From Paraescarpia echinospica (lineage: Eukaryota; Annelida; Polychaeta; Sabellida; Siboglinidae), in NCBI GenBank assembly GCA_020002185.1, contig CM034534.1, forward strand, positions 11,640,512-11,704,511: 64,000 nt of DNA. Reading direction: 5' to 3'. Of the stretch, positions 21,223-31,431 are shown piece by piece; position 1 is the stretch's first letter, and the number at the start of each line of letters is the position of its first letter. Made by a program: the position numbers and the translations under genes. The notes beneath the pieces are model-generated. The model worked only from the letters and a program-made list of their open reading frames with translations. It ran no database searches and was not told the DNA's origin.

Positions 21223-22570
21223 GATGTGTTCAAAACGTTGCTCTCGTATCAAAGTATTGCTAACGTGCAAAATTAAGTACGATTTTTTCTCACTAATGTT
21301 AATTTTATAGTGAGTCGCCATCTTGAAAACAGTCTCTAGTAACACAATGTCTGCTCACTAGTTTTACACTAAAGCGCCTTCACGGGACGGTTTCCAATTT
21401 ACAGCACAGGCTGCGTAGATATACCGAAGACACTACTAGCTTCGGTCGGCAGACTCTGATCTACTTTAAATATTCCCATAGCATTCGAATGCTGGAACTC
21501 GAGCCTTTCGGTTGCTGCACCAACTTTGTGGAACTTACTCCCTATTGGTGTTAAGTCAGTAAGAAATATATTTTCATTTCGCCGTCATCTAAAAACCTAT
21601 CTTTTAAATACTGCGTATGTATATTGGTGCTAAAGAAGTAATTAAATTATTGTAATTATTGTTATTATTACATTCACCAACAGAGGCGCCACTAACCATT
21701 ACAACAAAATTAACGCAGGCGCAACGCACGAATGACGCCGCCCGTCGCACCAACGGATGTTGACGTCATAGTCACGTGATTGATAGCAGACGTAATGCGG
21801 GACGTAGTAATCACAATAAGGTCTTTTGCATCAATTAGGCCGACGTTTCATGGATTATACGTTGATGTTTTTGTGTTCAGGGTACATGGATTTTAACGTT
21901 GTTACCCCAGACTTTATTACCTTTTATATTGTGAGGGATATGGGTTGCATTTTCGGGCCTAAGTTTTAGACGAGCAATAGACCCCACGACTAGACGAGAG
22001 AACCGAATCTATAAATACAACATGGGCATAATTAAACGTTTTCACAATTTTATTGAACGGAAATAAGTATGTTTCCGCATTAAGCCACAAGTCGCCAAGG
22101 CAACGTATTGTCTATCGTTTTAATTTCAGCAGTCCAATGTTGCAGAATTGAATTGTCCGTGATAATGCAGCATTCGCTGTTCTGTTGCAAAGTCACGCTT
22201 TCATATTCTTGTTGCGACACGGGCGTTTCGGCGACTTTCGGCTTCCTCCGCAAATTGAACAAAACACAACACATACACATAACAGACACGTAAGTCGAAC
22301 AGACACGCAACACGTAGTCCCGTCCACAAACCACCACAGGCACCAGGTCTGGATAGACAACAGGCGAAACCAATCGACCGCACGCCCTTTTTAGGGGGCG
22401 ATTCAGCCGACTGGGCCTAGCTCTCATCCGACAGTTGCCACGGTCCCCCGTAGACAATTGTCTCGTCAAAAAAACTAAACAACGTTGAACATGTACCGGG
22501 TTCTGAAACCGTGCGTCATGGTGATCCCACGAAGATGTAGACTGGACATGGACAGGACTAACGGAGCAGA
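21223..22570 (-). repeat. Long repeat, inverted copy of 31.35-32.47 kb
   Basis: Read on the minus strand this segment is collinear with 31350-32470. Landmarks are the 'ATCTTCGTGGGATCACCATG' block, the poly(A)-like 'TTCAATAAAATTGTGA', the 'CACCAACAGAGGCGCC' block and the 'CACGGATGTGTTC' end. A LINE 3' end (about 21465-21660) is inserted in this copy only. Confidence 0.8.
21465..21660 (+). mobile_element. LINE 3'-end fragment with ATT-rich tail
   Basis: Translation reads 'AAPTLWNLLPIGVKSVRNI' and then 'FSFRRHLKTYLL', the usual C-terminus of CR1/L2-type RT proteins. It is followed by a short 3' UTR and an (ATT)-rich tail. The corresponding place in the copy at 32.2 kb lacks it. Confidence 0.75.
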
Positions 22571-22888
22571 GCTATTGGATACCGGCTGGACGGTAAAGCG
22601 ACTGTAGCGATCGTGGAGGCAACGGCAGATATGTGTTCGCGACGGATTTGGCCTCGTGGCCCGGGACGATGTAGATTTCGTGATGTTACCGACGGCTGCA
22701 GCGAATGTGTGACAGATTCCACCCGTCGGTGATCGTGATGAAGTTGTATACACGGCATATTCCGGGTTGGCCAGAATCGCAATCGGGTACAGCACAGATC
22801 TTGCGTTATCGGCATAATCGATTAACTGATTAGGTGGCACCGGCGGAGCGCGCGAGACGTTGTTAACGCGACTCGTGTGTGCGCACAC
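22475..22888 (-). CDS. Copy B, main exon of an unrecognised gene-like family
   Basis: On the minus strand an acceptor (GCGTTTTCAG|GTGTG) at 22889-22890 opens a 137-codon frame that ends at TAG (22475-22477). It starts 'VCAHTSRVNN', includes 'ICHTFAAAVGNITKS' with one N-glycosylation site, and ends 'LHLRGITMTHGFRTRYMFNV' plus V. The ending, including the stop, is shared with the copy at 31.4 kb, and a 3' flank with an AATAAA signal follows in both. The upstream exon joins in phase 0. I do not recognise the family. It could be a small secreted protein gene or the cargo of a mobile element. Confidence 0.4.
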   Translation of the reverse strand: MCAHTSRVNNVSRAPPVPPNQLIDYADNARSVLYPIAILANPEYAVYTTSSRSPTGGICHTFAAAVGNITKSTSSRATRPNPSRTHICRCLHDRYSRFTVQPVSNSSAPLVLSMSSLHLRGITMTHGFRTRYMFNVV

Positions 22889-23032
22889 CTGAAAACGCAA
22901 TAACAATATTTGAATAACCATAATGTTATAACGCAATCGCATAAAAAACAGTTCGCAAAAATAATTAGCCTAATTGATGTTTGAATTCACAATGTTTAGC
23001 GAAAAGCGAATGTTTGCACACGCGTTGCTTAC

Positions 23033-23105
23033 CTTATGATGTGAGAGCGGTAACCATGGCGGCGGAGATGGCAGCAGCAACAACGAGACGGTCTTAGTGC
23101 GGTCG
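23033..23105 (-). pseudogene. Copy B, upstream exon fragment with signal-peptide-like end
   Basis: On the minus strand the frame reads 'TVSLLLLPSPPPWLPLSHHK' and ends at a consensus donor AAG|GTAAGC (GT at 23031-23032). With the acceptor at 22890 this gives a 144-bp intron (22889-23032) in phase 0. The leucine-rich run looks like the hydrophobic core of a signal peptide. The start codon is absent because a LINE begins at about 23105, which suggests the insertion removed the 5' end. Confidence 0.4.
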
Positions 23106-23960
23106 AAGGCCGTTCAAGAACGATTAAAAGTGATGGAGATAGACAGCATTTACAAAATGATCTTGACAGGTTGATCAAATGGTCTGAAAAGTGGCAAATG
23201 CTGTTAAATTTTGGGAAATGTAAATGCCTCCACACAGGACATTGGAACGAGGAGGAAGAATATACAATGGGGGTACTGTACTAAGTAATACTGTAAAAGA
23301 AAAGGACTTAGGGTTAACCATTAGTGCTGATATGAAGGTTTCAGAGCAGTGCGGAATTGCAGCTTCAAAGGGAAATCAAATCCTTGGATTAATTAGGCGA
23401 AACATAACGTATAAGGAAAAAGAGCTAATAATAACGCTGTACAAAACAATAGTGAGGCCTCATTTAGAATAGTGTATTCAAGCGTGGAGGCCATATCGCA
23501 GGAAGGACATAGATATGCTAGAAAGAGTGCAGAGGAGAACAACTAAAATTATACAAAAACTGAGGGATCTTAGTTACGAAATACGCCTAAAAATGCGGCT
23601 TAACAACACTAGAGACCAGGAGATTGAGAGGAGATCAGATAGAAGTGTTTAAAATAATGAATGGTTATGAAAATATTGAAGGAAATATTTTTTCTCAGTT
23701 GAGAAAGATAGGACTAGAGGACATGAAGTTACATTAGCAAAGGAGCAGTGTAGATTAGATATAAGAAAGTTCTCATTTTCACAAAGGACTGTAAATGAAT
23801 GGAACAGATTATCTGCTGATTGTGTGGGTGCTAGTAGCGTGAATATGTTTAAAAATAAAATCGACACATACCTCAGAAGGGCGGAATATACATAGATAAA
23901 AGGGCCGGACTCTCGATAAGCCAAAGGGCTTCCTTGTCCACCTGCCACCTACAGTTAATT
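23105..23960 (+). pseudogene. LINE RT 3' fragment (CR1/L2-type)
   Basis: The frame reads 'LQNDLDRLIKWSEKWQMLLN', 'VKEKDLGLTISADMKVSEQC', 'LGLIRRNITYKEKELIITLY' and 'TIVRPHLE', then, after a stop at 23470 and frame shifts, 'MLERVQRRTTKII' and 'FSFSQRTVNEWNRLSADCV'. It ends 'MFKNKIDTYLRRAEYT' at about 23893, followed by a short 3' UTR. 5'-truncated and dead. Confidence 0.88.
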
Positions 23961-24022
23961 CTCTGGGTGGCAATTTTGTTAAATCTTGTTAAACTTCAAG
24001 TGTTCAATCGTCCATAATACCA

Positions 24023-24287
24023 AAAATAGATAAGCGAGCGAAAAATGAACAACTGTCAAACATGTTCCAAAAACGCCTTTTTAACGATTGTTAGTACCGT
24101 TACAGTTCGTCGGATCCCAACAATATTGATGTGGTTTGAAAGTTTAAGCGTTCTGCTATTCAATCATATAACTGGTTTCCTGATAATCATTCCTAAAATT
24201 AACTGAAAAGTTTTCAGTTAATTTAATTTTCAGTGGAAACGGACCTACAACCGGGCCCGTTCCGGTGTCTTAGACACTGCGAACCAT
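24023..24287 (+). mobile_element. Partial copy of the 40.3-41.1 kb foldback-type element
   Basis: It starts with the same terminal sequence (CAAAAATAGATAAGCGAGCG) and shares 'GTTCGTCGGATCCCAACAAT', 'TGATAATCATTCCTAAAATT' and 'CGGACCTACAACCGGGCCCG' with 40323-40516. Only one end of the element is present. Confidence 0.8.
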
Positions 24288-24288
24288 A

Positions 24289-24694
24289 TTTGGACAGGAG
24301 GCGTCACTGAGCGATAAAATGGCAGTTTACACTGAAGGTTTTTGTCCGCCATTCGGGAGGCAAGCGCATGCGCCTGCGGGACCGCAGCGCGCGATGTTAG
24401 CGTATTTGTTCAGTCACCTCATTTTATCAGAATAATCACCAAGCTGTGATGTGTCATATAAAATGAAAGTTTTGCGTTGGCGCGTACAACTGCCAATCGT
24501 AACCTTCAAACCAATGAGCCTCTATTTGGACAGGAGGCGTCACTGAGCGAGAAAATGGCAGTCTACACTGAAGGTTTTTTCGGGAGGCATGAGCATGCGC
24601 CTGCGGGACCGCAGCGCGCGATGTTAGCGTATTTGTTCAGGGACCTCATTTCATCAGAATAATCACCAAGCTGTGATGCGTCATATAAAATGAA
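24289..24694. repeat. Direct tandem duplication, ~229-bp unit, two copies
   Basis: 'TTTGGACAGGAGGCGTCACT' begins both units (about 24289 and 24518), and both run through 'CTGCGGGACCGCAGCGCGCG' to 'CATATAAAATGAAA'. The first unit has a small extra segment after 'GAAGGTTTTTGT'. Confidence 0.9.
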
Positions 24695-25280
24695 AAACAT
24701 TAAAGTAATCCCTAAGCTGTTTGCACGGGGGTGACGAGCGTTCGAGCAGTTTATCCATGTCCAACGTGTGTATAATACCTAGCTATTATTATAGATTGGT
24801 TAAACCGGGGAGGAGTTTTGGTCGTCGGGGCCTGTCGCAGACATTTTTGTTATAGAAGGGCTTGCAATCTGTAGGCATGATATGGCTTTAATCCTAATAA
24901 ACATTTGGGAAGTGGCAGTTGCTGAACATACAGGTTTTGTCAGGACATTTCAATGCTAATATGTAAAATCCCCCGATGAACCCCACCCCTAGGTAGAGTT
25001 GGACATTAAATCCAGCAACTACCCCCGCCATGATCAGTGGACTGGCCCACGATGTCAGAACGTGCATTCGTTTGATTACGTATGTGCTTACGTGTTTGAT
25101 TTGGCCAATAATGCACCGCGAAAAAAACGCGTGTCCATAAAAGTCATATATTATTATTACTTTCGTCGATTAAAATAGTTCTCCCATCCTCCCCGTTCTC
25201 CCCACACTCCCCCATTTCTCTCCTTAACCCTCTCCGTTCTTAGACGCCTGTTGAGTACTGTGAATGGTACCTAATTTATA
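24695..25280. other. Unannotated stretch
   Basis: No exon, RNA or repeat boundary recognised. Confidence 0.4.
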
Positions 25281-25289
25281 GCGACTAAT

Positions 25290-26145
25290 CTGGACTCGAC
25301 TTGAGACACTCCAAACTGCGCCTCGTTTCCGGTCGCGAGCTCCTTCTAACTTCACTCTTAGGGGGAACTCTCGACCGAAAGAGAGCGTACATTAAAGTTA
25401 TCATCAATGCTAACTCCGAGATTTCGTGCTGAAAGTGCAGACGTAACATACTGGCTAAGCGTAGGTGTGTGGGAGAAGAGCTTTTAATTTTGTCACGCTG
25501 CCTCTGTGCACCAATAATAACAAAATATGGTTTATTAGCATTTATTAATCTTCTCTTAGTCATCCAAGTGAAAATGTAATTAAGAAAATCTCTGAGCTGA
25601 TCCAAGGAGCAATTAGTATTAGGCATAAATAAAGAAATGTAAATCTAGGTATCACCTGCATAAAGATGACGATTTACATCTTGACTGTTAATAACTGAGC
25701 TCAGTGGTGTTGTGTAGAGAGTAAAAAGTAATGGTCCGAAGACAGAACCCTGAGGAACACCACGTGAAATAGGGAATGCTGATGAATGACAATCCCCAAT
25801 TTGTTACTGTCTGGTGCCTATTTGTTAGATATGAAAAAAAAAACCTTAGAGCTGTACCGGATACATCATGCCATAACGACATACGCTTTATGAGAATGGT
25901 GTGATCAATTGCATCAAAGGCAGCAGACAGATCTAGCAAGTTAAGCGCTGTTACTTTACCTTTATCCACATTTAAAGTAACATCATTATGCACTTTTAAT
26001 AGGGCAGTTTCAGTAGAATGAAGCTGTTTGTATGCAGATTGCAATTCAAGAGACCAGCACTTTTATTCAATGTGAGATGCAAGGCGTTTTGCTACAACGT
26101 TTTCAAGTATCTTGGAAATGAAACTAAAATCAGAAACTGGTAAAT
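25290..26145 (-). pseudogene. LINE RT fragment (CR1/L2-type), palm region
   Basis: On the minus strand from about 26044, 'QSAYKQLHSTETALLKVHND' and 'LLDLSAAFDAIDHTILI' (RT domain with the first catalytic Asp in AAFD) lead through 'RFFFSYLTNRHQTV' and a frame shift. Towards 25285 'SLDQLRDFLNYIFTWM' and 'LINANKPYFVIIGAQRQR' follow. The YADD box region (about 25650) is broken, so the element is dead. Confidence 0.88.
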
Positions 26146-26184
26146 ACTAAGTCTTCTTGGAGTTATTTTTAGGATGATAACTTC

Positions 26185-26400
26185 AAGAATTATAGAACCG
26201 TTCCCATCAACCATTTGAGTCCTGGACCAAAGTTCTTAACATACACGTTCTCTCCTCGATCAAACTTCCTCTCGTGCATGTTGTGGTCGTTGGTCTCTTT
26301 CATACGTGTTTGCTTCTTGTGAACATTTCTTTGCAGGCTTGGATGCAGGAGATCTAACCTAGATCTCATCTTCCTCTGATTTTGCTCTTCCATATGTGAC
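26185..26400 (-). pseudogene. Ty3/gypsy integrase C-terminal fragment
   Basis: The minus-strand frame 26393-26190 reads 'RSRLDLLHPSLQRNV', 'KFDRGENVYVKNFGPGLKWL' and 'MGTVL'. This fits the end of Ty3/gypsy integrase, where 'F..GD.VYVRNF..G.KW.PG.I' precedes the GPY/F module. Only this scrap of the LTR retrotransposon is present. No LTR seen. Confidence 0.75.
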
Positions 26401-26459
26401 TCTCCAGTTGTCGACTGAGGAGATCGGTGCTAGTTTACAGAACTCCAACAAGCACACAT

Positions 26460-27155
26460 CTTATCTTCAATATCATCATCATCATCATCGTTATATACTA
26501 CTTTAGTGTCGTCACCGTAATCATCACATACATGCCAGAACGAAATTAATATTGGGTGGGCTGAACCGGAGCTTCAGCACCACCCCGCTGTCGTATCATG
26601 ACATCGGAAAACGGGGTTCTTGTTGTTGAATATTTTTTCGCGGCGAAATTCAACATTTTTTGAAGCTCACCAGAAACATCGATTTGCACCTCCCCGATGC
26701 TCGCCAAGAACCACCATCACGCTATATAATGGGGGGTTAATCATATCTCCAACCCCCACCAAACAATTTGCGCCCGACAATGCACACCATTTTCCTAAAT
26801 ATTGGGGAGTTCACTAGTGAGTATTTTAGGAAAATGGGTGTACTGGGCTCAAGTATCCTTTGTTAAGGATTTGGAACATGAACGAAGACCCTAATGCACT
26901 GGCAACGGAGTATAGGTGGCGAATGTGAACCCTAAACCCAGACATCTAATAAAATCAGTTTAGTCCTTTCGGGTAGATGGTCATTTCTGCAAAACAATTT
27001 TTGTAAATTAAACATAAAATAGAAGAAAAAAACATGTATGATTAATGGTACATCTAACTAACGACTATCTGTCTACAACGGAGACGAGAATGCGTGATTA
27101 TCCAGTCATGGCACAGGGATGCATTCAGCCTTTACATTCCCATGCCAATAGACAG
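26460..27155 (-). repeat. Dispersed repeat, arm 2 of the inverted pair
   Basis: Reverse-complementary over ~700 bp to 17395-18095, with small indels. It begins with an (ATC)n run and ends where a LINE RT frame starts at about 27158. No coding capacity. Confidence 0.85.
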
Positions 27156-27157
27156 AG

Positions 27158-28003
27158 CACGCAGAAGGCCTCGGGTCCAGACAACATCTCCACATCTACC
27201 CTGAAGAACTGCGCCGACCAACTCTCTGCGGTGTTTACTGGCATCTACAACTCCTCTCTCCAGCAGTGCAGAGTTCCAGTCTGCTTCAAAGCTTCCACTA
27301 TCATACCCATTCCCAAGAAGTCCAACATCACCGGGCTGAACGACTACCCTCCAGTGGCACTGACCTCAGTCGCCATGAAAGTGTTCGAACGCATAGTACT
27401 CAAGTATCTGAAGTCGGCCACCGACGGCCTCCTTCAGTTTGCATATCAAGCAAACAGATCAGTAGACGATGCGGTAGCTTTAGGTCTGCATCACATTCTG
27501 AATCACCTAGAGAGGCCAATAACATATGCCAGGATCCTGTTCATTGATTTCAGCTCAGTATTTAACACCATCATCCCATTCAAGCTGTTCGATAAACTTT
27601 CATTGTTAAATGTACATCCTGTCATGTGTCACTGGATCCATAACTTTCTTCTTCACAGGCCTCAATCTATCAGAGCCAACAACTCTATCTCCAGACACCT
27701 TATCCTAAATACAGGTGCCCCACAAGGTTGTGTGCTACCCCCCTTTCTGTTTACTATCTTCACAAATGACTGTGTCTCAGTGGACCAATCAGTCCTTGTG
27801 ATCACGTTTTCCGATGACACTACTGTGGAGGGCTGCATTGAGAATGCGGATGAGACGCCGTACAGGGAGGAAGTTCAGAGAATGGTTGGCTGGTGTGCGG
27901 ATAACAATCTCGAATTGAACGTTTCAAAGACTAAAGAAATGATTGTTGATTTTCGTAAAAAGAAGACTCCCATCCACCCTCTTTCCATAAATGGCGCGGA
28001 ATG
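27158..28003 (+). pseudogene. LINE RT domain, Rex1/Babar-like, long open but altered
   Basis: The open frame 27045-28004 enters RT homology at '[20 protein letters not shown]' and continues '[20 protein letters not shown]', '[10 protein letters not shown]', '[20 protein letters not shown]', '[15 protein letters not shown]' and '[12 protein letters not shown]'. It ends '[20 protein letters not shown]' at a stop. Two points argue against activity. The catalytic box is FSDDT rather than F/YADDT, and about five residues usually present before 'LQFAY' are deleted. The endonuclease and C-terminus are missing. The open frame implies fairly recent insertion or slow decay. Confidence 0.88.
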
Positions 28004-28009
28004 AGGCAG

Positions 28010-28600
28010 AGAGCAGAGGGTATCAGAGATAGACAAACATAGAGCCAGTAACGCAAGTGCATATTTTGCTTAATTAACAAGCTCGAAACACTGCTTTTGT
28101 TGACGCAGATGTTTTGTTACTGCCGGAAACACGGTCGAACAATTTATGATATCGATGGACCCGCATTACACCTCCAGATACAAATGCCAAATAATTGTTG
28201 GCCTGGCGTGCAAATGTGGTTAGATTTAGTGATGGGGTTAGGTCTGCAGCTATGGTTAGATTGCAGGCTGAAATTAGGTTTAGGATGAGGGTTTGGTTGA
28301 AGGTACTTTTGAAAAGATTTACTGCAGATGTTTCTGTGCATTCGTACGTGGACGGGTAACAAGAAATACGCTTCCGTTTTTCTCGCAGTGCATTACTGAT
28401 CAAATCGAACACGTCAGCGCATACGTAACCAAACGCATGCGCGTTCTGACTTTCACGGGCCAGTCCATTGGCCATAACGGGTGTAGTTGTTGGAAGTAAT
28501 GACCACCGTTACATAGAGGTCGGGTGTCATCGGGGGGATTTTACTTAAATTATCGACATTTACCGGTGAAATATTCTGGCAAAGCATAAAGCTGAATGTA
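28010..28600. other. Unannotated stretch
   Basis: A degenerate 'GGTTAGATTTAG/GGTTAGGT' stretch occurs at about 28215-28305. Nothing else recognised. Confidence 0.4.
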
Positions 28601-28611
28601 CAGTAACTTCC

Positions 28612-29395
28612 CCTTCCCAATTATTGCTAGGACTGATGTCCTATCACCCCTACAGTTCCTACTATTGTTGGGACTGATGCCCTATCATCCTTACTGTTCC
28701 TACTATAGCTAAGACTGATGCCCTATCATCCCAACTGTTCCTATTATTGCTAGGACTGATGCCCTATCATCCCTACTGTTCCTACTATTGCTAGAACTGA
28801 TGCCCTATCATCCTTACTGTTCCTACTATTGCTAGGACTGATGCCCTATCATCCCTAATATTCCTACTATTGCTAGGACTGATGTCCTATCATCCCTACT
28901 GTTCCTACTAGTGCTAGGACTGACGCCCTATCATCCCTACAGTTCCTATTATTGCTAGGAATGATGCCCTATCATCCCTAATATTCCTACTATTGCTAGG
29001 ACTGATGCCCTATCATCCCTACTGTTCCTACTATTGCTAGAACTGATGCCCTATCATCCCTACTGTTCCTACTATTGCTAGGACTGATGCCCTATCATCC
29101 CTAATATTCCTACTATTGCTAGGACTGATGTCCTATCATCCCTACTGTTCCTACTATTGCTAGGACTGATGCTCTATATTCCCAACTGTCCCTACTGTTG
29201 CTAGGACTGATGCCCTATCATCCCTACTGTTCCTACTATTGCTAGGACTGATGCATTATCACCCCTACAGTTCCTACTAGTGCTAGGACTGACGCCCTAT
29301 CATCCCTACAGTTCCTGATAGTGCTAGGACTGATGCCCTATCATCCCTACTGTTCCTACTATTGCTAGGACTGATGCCTTATATCACATCTACAG
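28612..29395. repeat. 41-bp minisatellite, about 19 copies
   Basis: The unit is approximately TACTATTGCTAGGACTGATG followed by CCCTATCATCCCTACTGTTC and one more C. Copies differ by a few substitutions. There are no unique spacers between identical repeats, so this is a minisatellite and not a CRISPR array. Confidence 0.97.
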
Positions 29396-30880
29396 TTCAT
29401 ATGCCCTGCTTTGAAAAATGTAACACGCCCCAACGACCAAAAACTCCTTTCCCAGGTTCAGTCAATCCACGGCGCAACATCGTGCATATAGTTACGTATC
29501 GGAGTCGCAATGCAAAACTGCGTAGAAACAACTATTTTCGCGTTCAGAAACGTCGCTTTGTTTGCATCCATAATCCATATCCCAAAAAGGCCTACACGGG
29601 AAGAATTTACCAAAACTTGTGTTCTTCTTCTCCTTCACAATCTTGTGGTTACCTCTATGCAGAAGAATATTCCACGGCATCCTCGCGCGCCAGTGGTCGC
29701 TGCTGCTGATTACGTCAGTGCCAGCCAGCAGTACCACCTGGCTGATCGCTTTGCAAAACTCTGAATTTAAGCTCAGCCTATGAAATCGCTCACTAGATCA
29801 GTGGATCTCGGCAGATCAGGTGGTCATAATAAAACTAATTTCAACCTACCGTGACTCGGGTTACATGCAATGTTTAGGAAGTAGAACCAATTATTCGAAT
29901 ACACAATACCGTTCAGCTGCTCGTGCTAATTGGCAAACGGGTCATTATACATTGGGATTCACAGAAGTCGTTTATCCGTCTTCAAATTGGGGCTGGTATT
30001 TGCGCTGTTCTCACAGGTGATGCAGTCGCGACTGGCGAAGTCAGTTACTAGTTTGACTCAGCTAACTTCCGCACTTTGCGTAAGAGATCTGCCAGGGCTA
30101 GTTTTGCATGGCAAACAGCCCTGGCTTGCGAGGACGTTCCACAGTTCTTGACCGCAATGCGCAATTTATATTATATTAGATACTTGTCAACGCTTAAAAA
30201 TTAATAACATTAATTTTGTGTTAGTGTGACGAATATTTTATATTGCCACTACACCGCACTGAAGCGTTAAAATAACGTTTTATGACAACGTATGCTCTAC
30301 TCTACGAAAGCACTGCGCTATTTCTTGCGAGCACCATATTCTGGTACGTCACAGAGTAACCGGTGACGCGCGGGGCGGGAAATATTCTGGCGAACCACGT
30401 CAGATCTTCTCTAACCGTTTAGGCTACGTCAACCGTATTTGAAACGAACTGTTTCATTGGTCTACAAAACAGTCTATCTTTCCAGAATGTTCTGAGAATG
30501 TGTTATTCCTCTGCCTCTGATTGGCTCGTAAAACAGGGGGTTCTGTTAGCCAATCAAAACCTTCAACTGAGAAACATAATATGTTGTTTTGAACGGTAAG
30601 GAATCAGTTGAGCGCAACTCGTCGAACAGTAAACACTGAAACAGCTCAACAACAACGCCAAACTGCTGCAAGCTTGGAAAAAATGTGAAAAACCAGAAGT
30701 GGCAAGATCAAGTGACATTGTATTGTGGAGCGCAGTCAACTGACACATCCGATCAACGTGGAACGTTGCTGCCACTGCCACCGTTTGTCACTAACTCGAA
30801 GCCGAAGCGGCGAAGGGGTAAACCTGCCGCCTTGTTTAAACCGCTTCGGATGCAGACGTCTTTACTGTTGGACCGGATCG
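29396..30880. other. Unannotated stretch
   Basis: Open frames here overlap one another and have no recognisable family. No transposon ends found. Confidence 0.4.
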
Positions 30881-30894
30881 CGCCATATTCAAGG

Positions 30895-31250
30895 TACTGC
30901 CATCGCATCGTATCAACAACCGGGCATATCGCGGCATCGTAGGCGCTCTACTGTGTGTCAACTACCGGGCCTATCGCGGCATCGCAAGCGCCCTATCCTT
31001 GTGTCAAATACAGGGCCTGTCGCACACTATCTCGGCACCGCCTGAGCTCTACCGTTGTGTCAACTACCGGGCCTATCGGGCATCGCGGCATTGCCAGAGT
31101 ACTGTCACCGTCTGAGGCGTCTCGACAACCGGGCCAACCGCGGCATCGCCGGAGCATTACCAAATTCGCCATCGTATCGACGACCGGGCCTATCGCGACA
31201 TCGTCAGAGCACAACTATCGTATCAACTGCTGGGCCTAATCGACGCATCT
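30895..31250 (+). repeat. Irregular repeats of ~40-60 bp, probably inside a gene-like frame
   Basis: About seven units share 'TCAACTACCGGGCCTATCGC' or close variants followed by 'GGCATCG'. One frame encodes 'STTGPIAAS'-like repeats. They lie directly upstream of the conserved 3' part of copy C. Confidence 0.8.
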
Positions 31251-31431
31251 ACCAAACATATCGCTGCCACAACCGATACTGTCGAACCCAGGAGAGTCCG
31301 CTGTCGTCGCTACAGTCTGGTATCCTGTGTAGCTTCCTCCCCGTACGTCCTGTCCATGTCCAGTCTACATCTTCGTGGGATCACCATGACGCACGGTGTC
31401 ACAACCCGGTATATGTTCACTGTTGTTTAGT
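31250..31431 (+). pseudogene. Copy C of the unrecognised gene-like family, 3' coding end
   Basis: The frame reads 'SPYVLSMSSLHLRGITMTHG' then 'VTTRYMFTVV' and stops at TAG (about 31429-31431). The ending and stop position equal copy B at 22475. Upstream, 'GPNRRIYQTYRCHNRYC' in a shifted frame matches 'RPNPSRTHICRCLHDRYS' of copy B. A 3' flank with AATAAA at about 31817 follows. Frame shifts make it a probable pseudogene. Confidence 0.45.

Noticed and set aside
22080..22469. Membrane-protein-like frame downstream of copy B
   Set aside because: A stop conserved in copies B and C precedes it, frames differ between copies, and AATAAA follows. It looks like 3' UTR.
23057..23092. Alternative DAAF9 first exon (ATG followed by Ala-rich codons)
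   Set aside because: The phase could fit, but the donor (CG|GTCTTA) is poor, and on the opposite strand the same DNA makes a better exon with a consensus donor.
28612..29395. CRISPR-like array
   Set aside because: Repeats are contiguous without unique spacers and the genome is eukaryotic.
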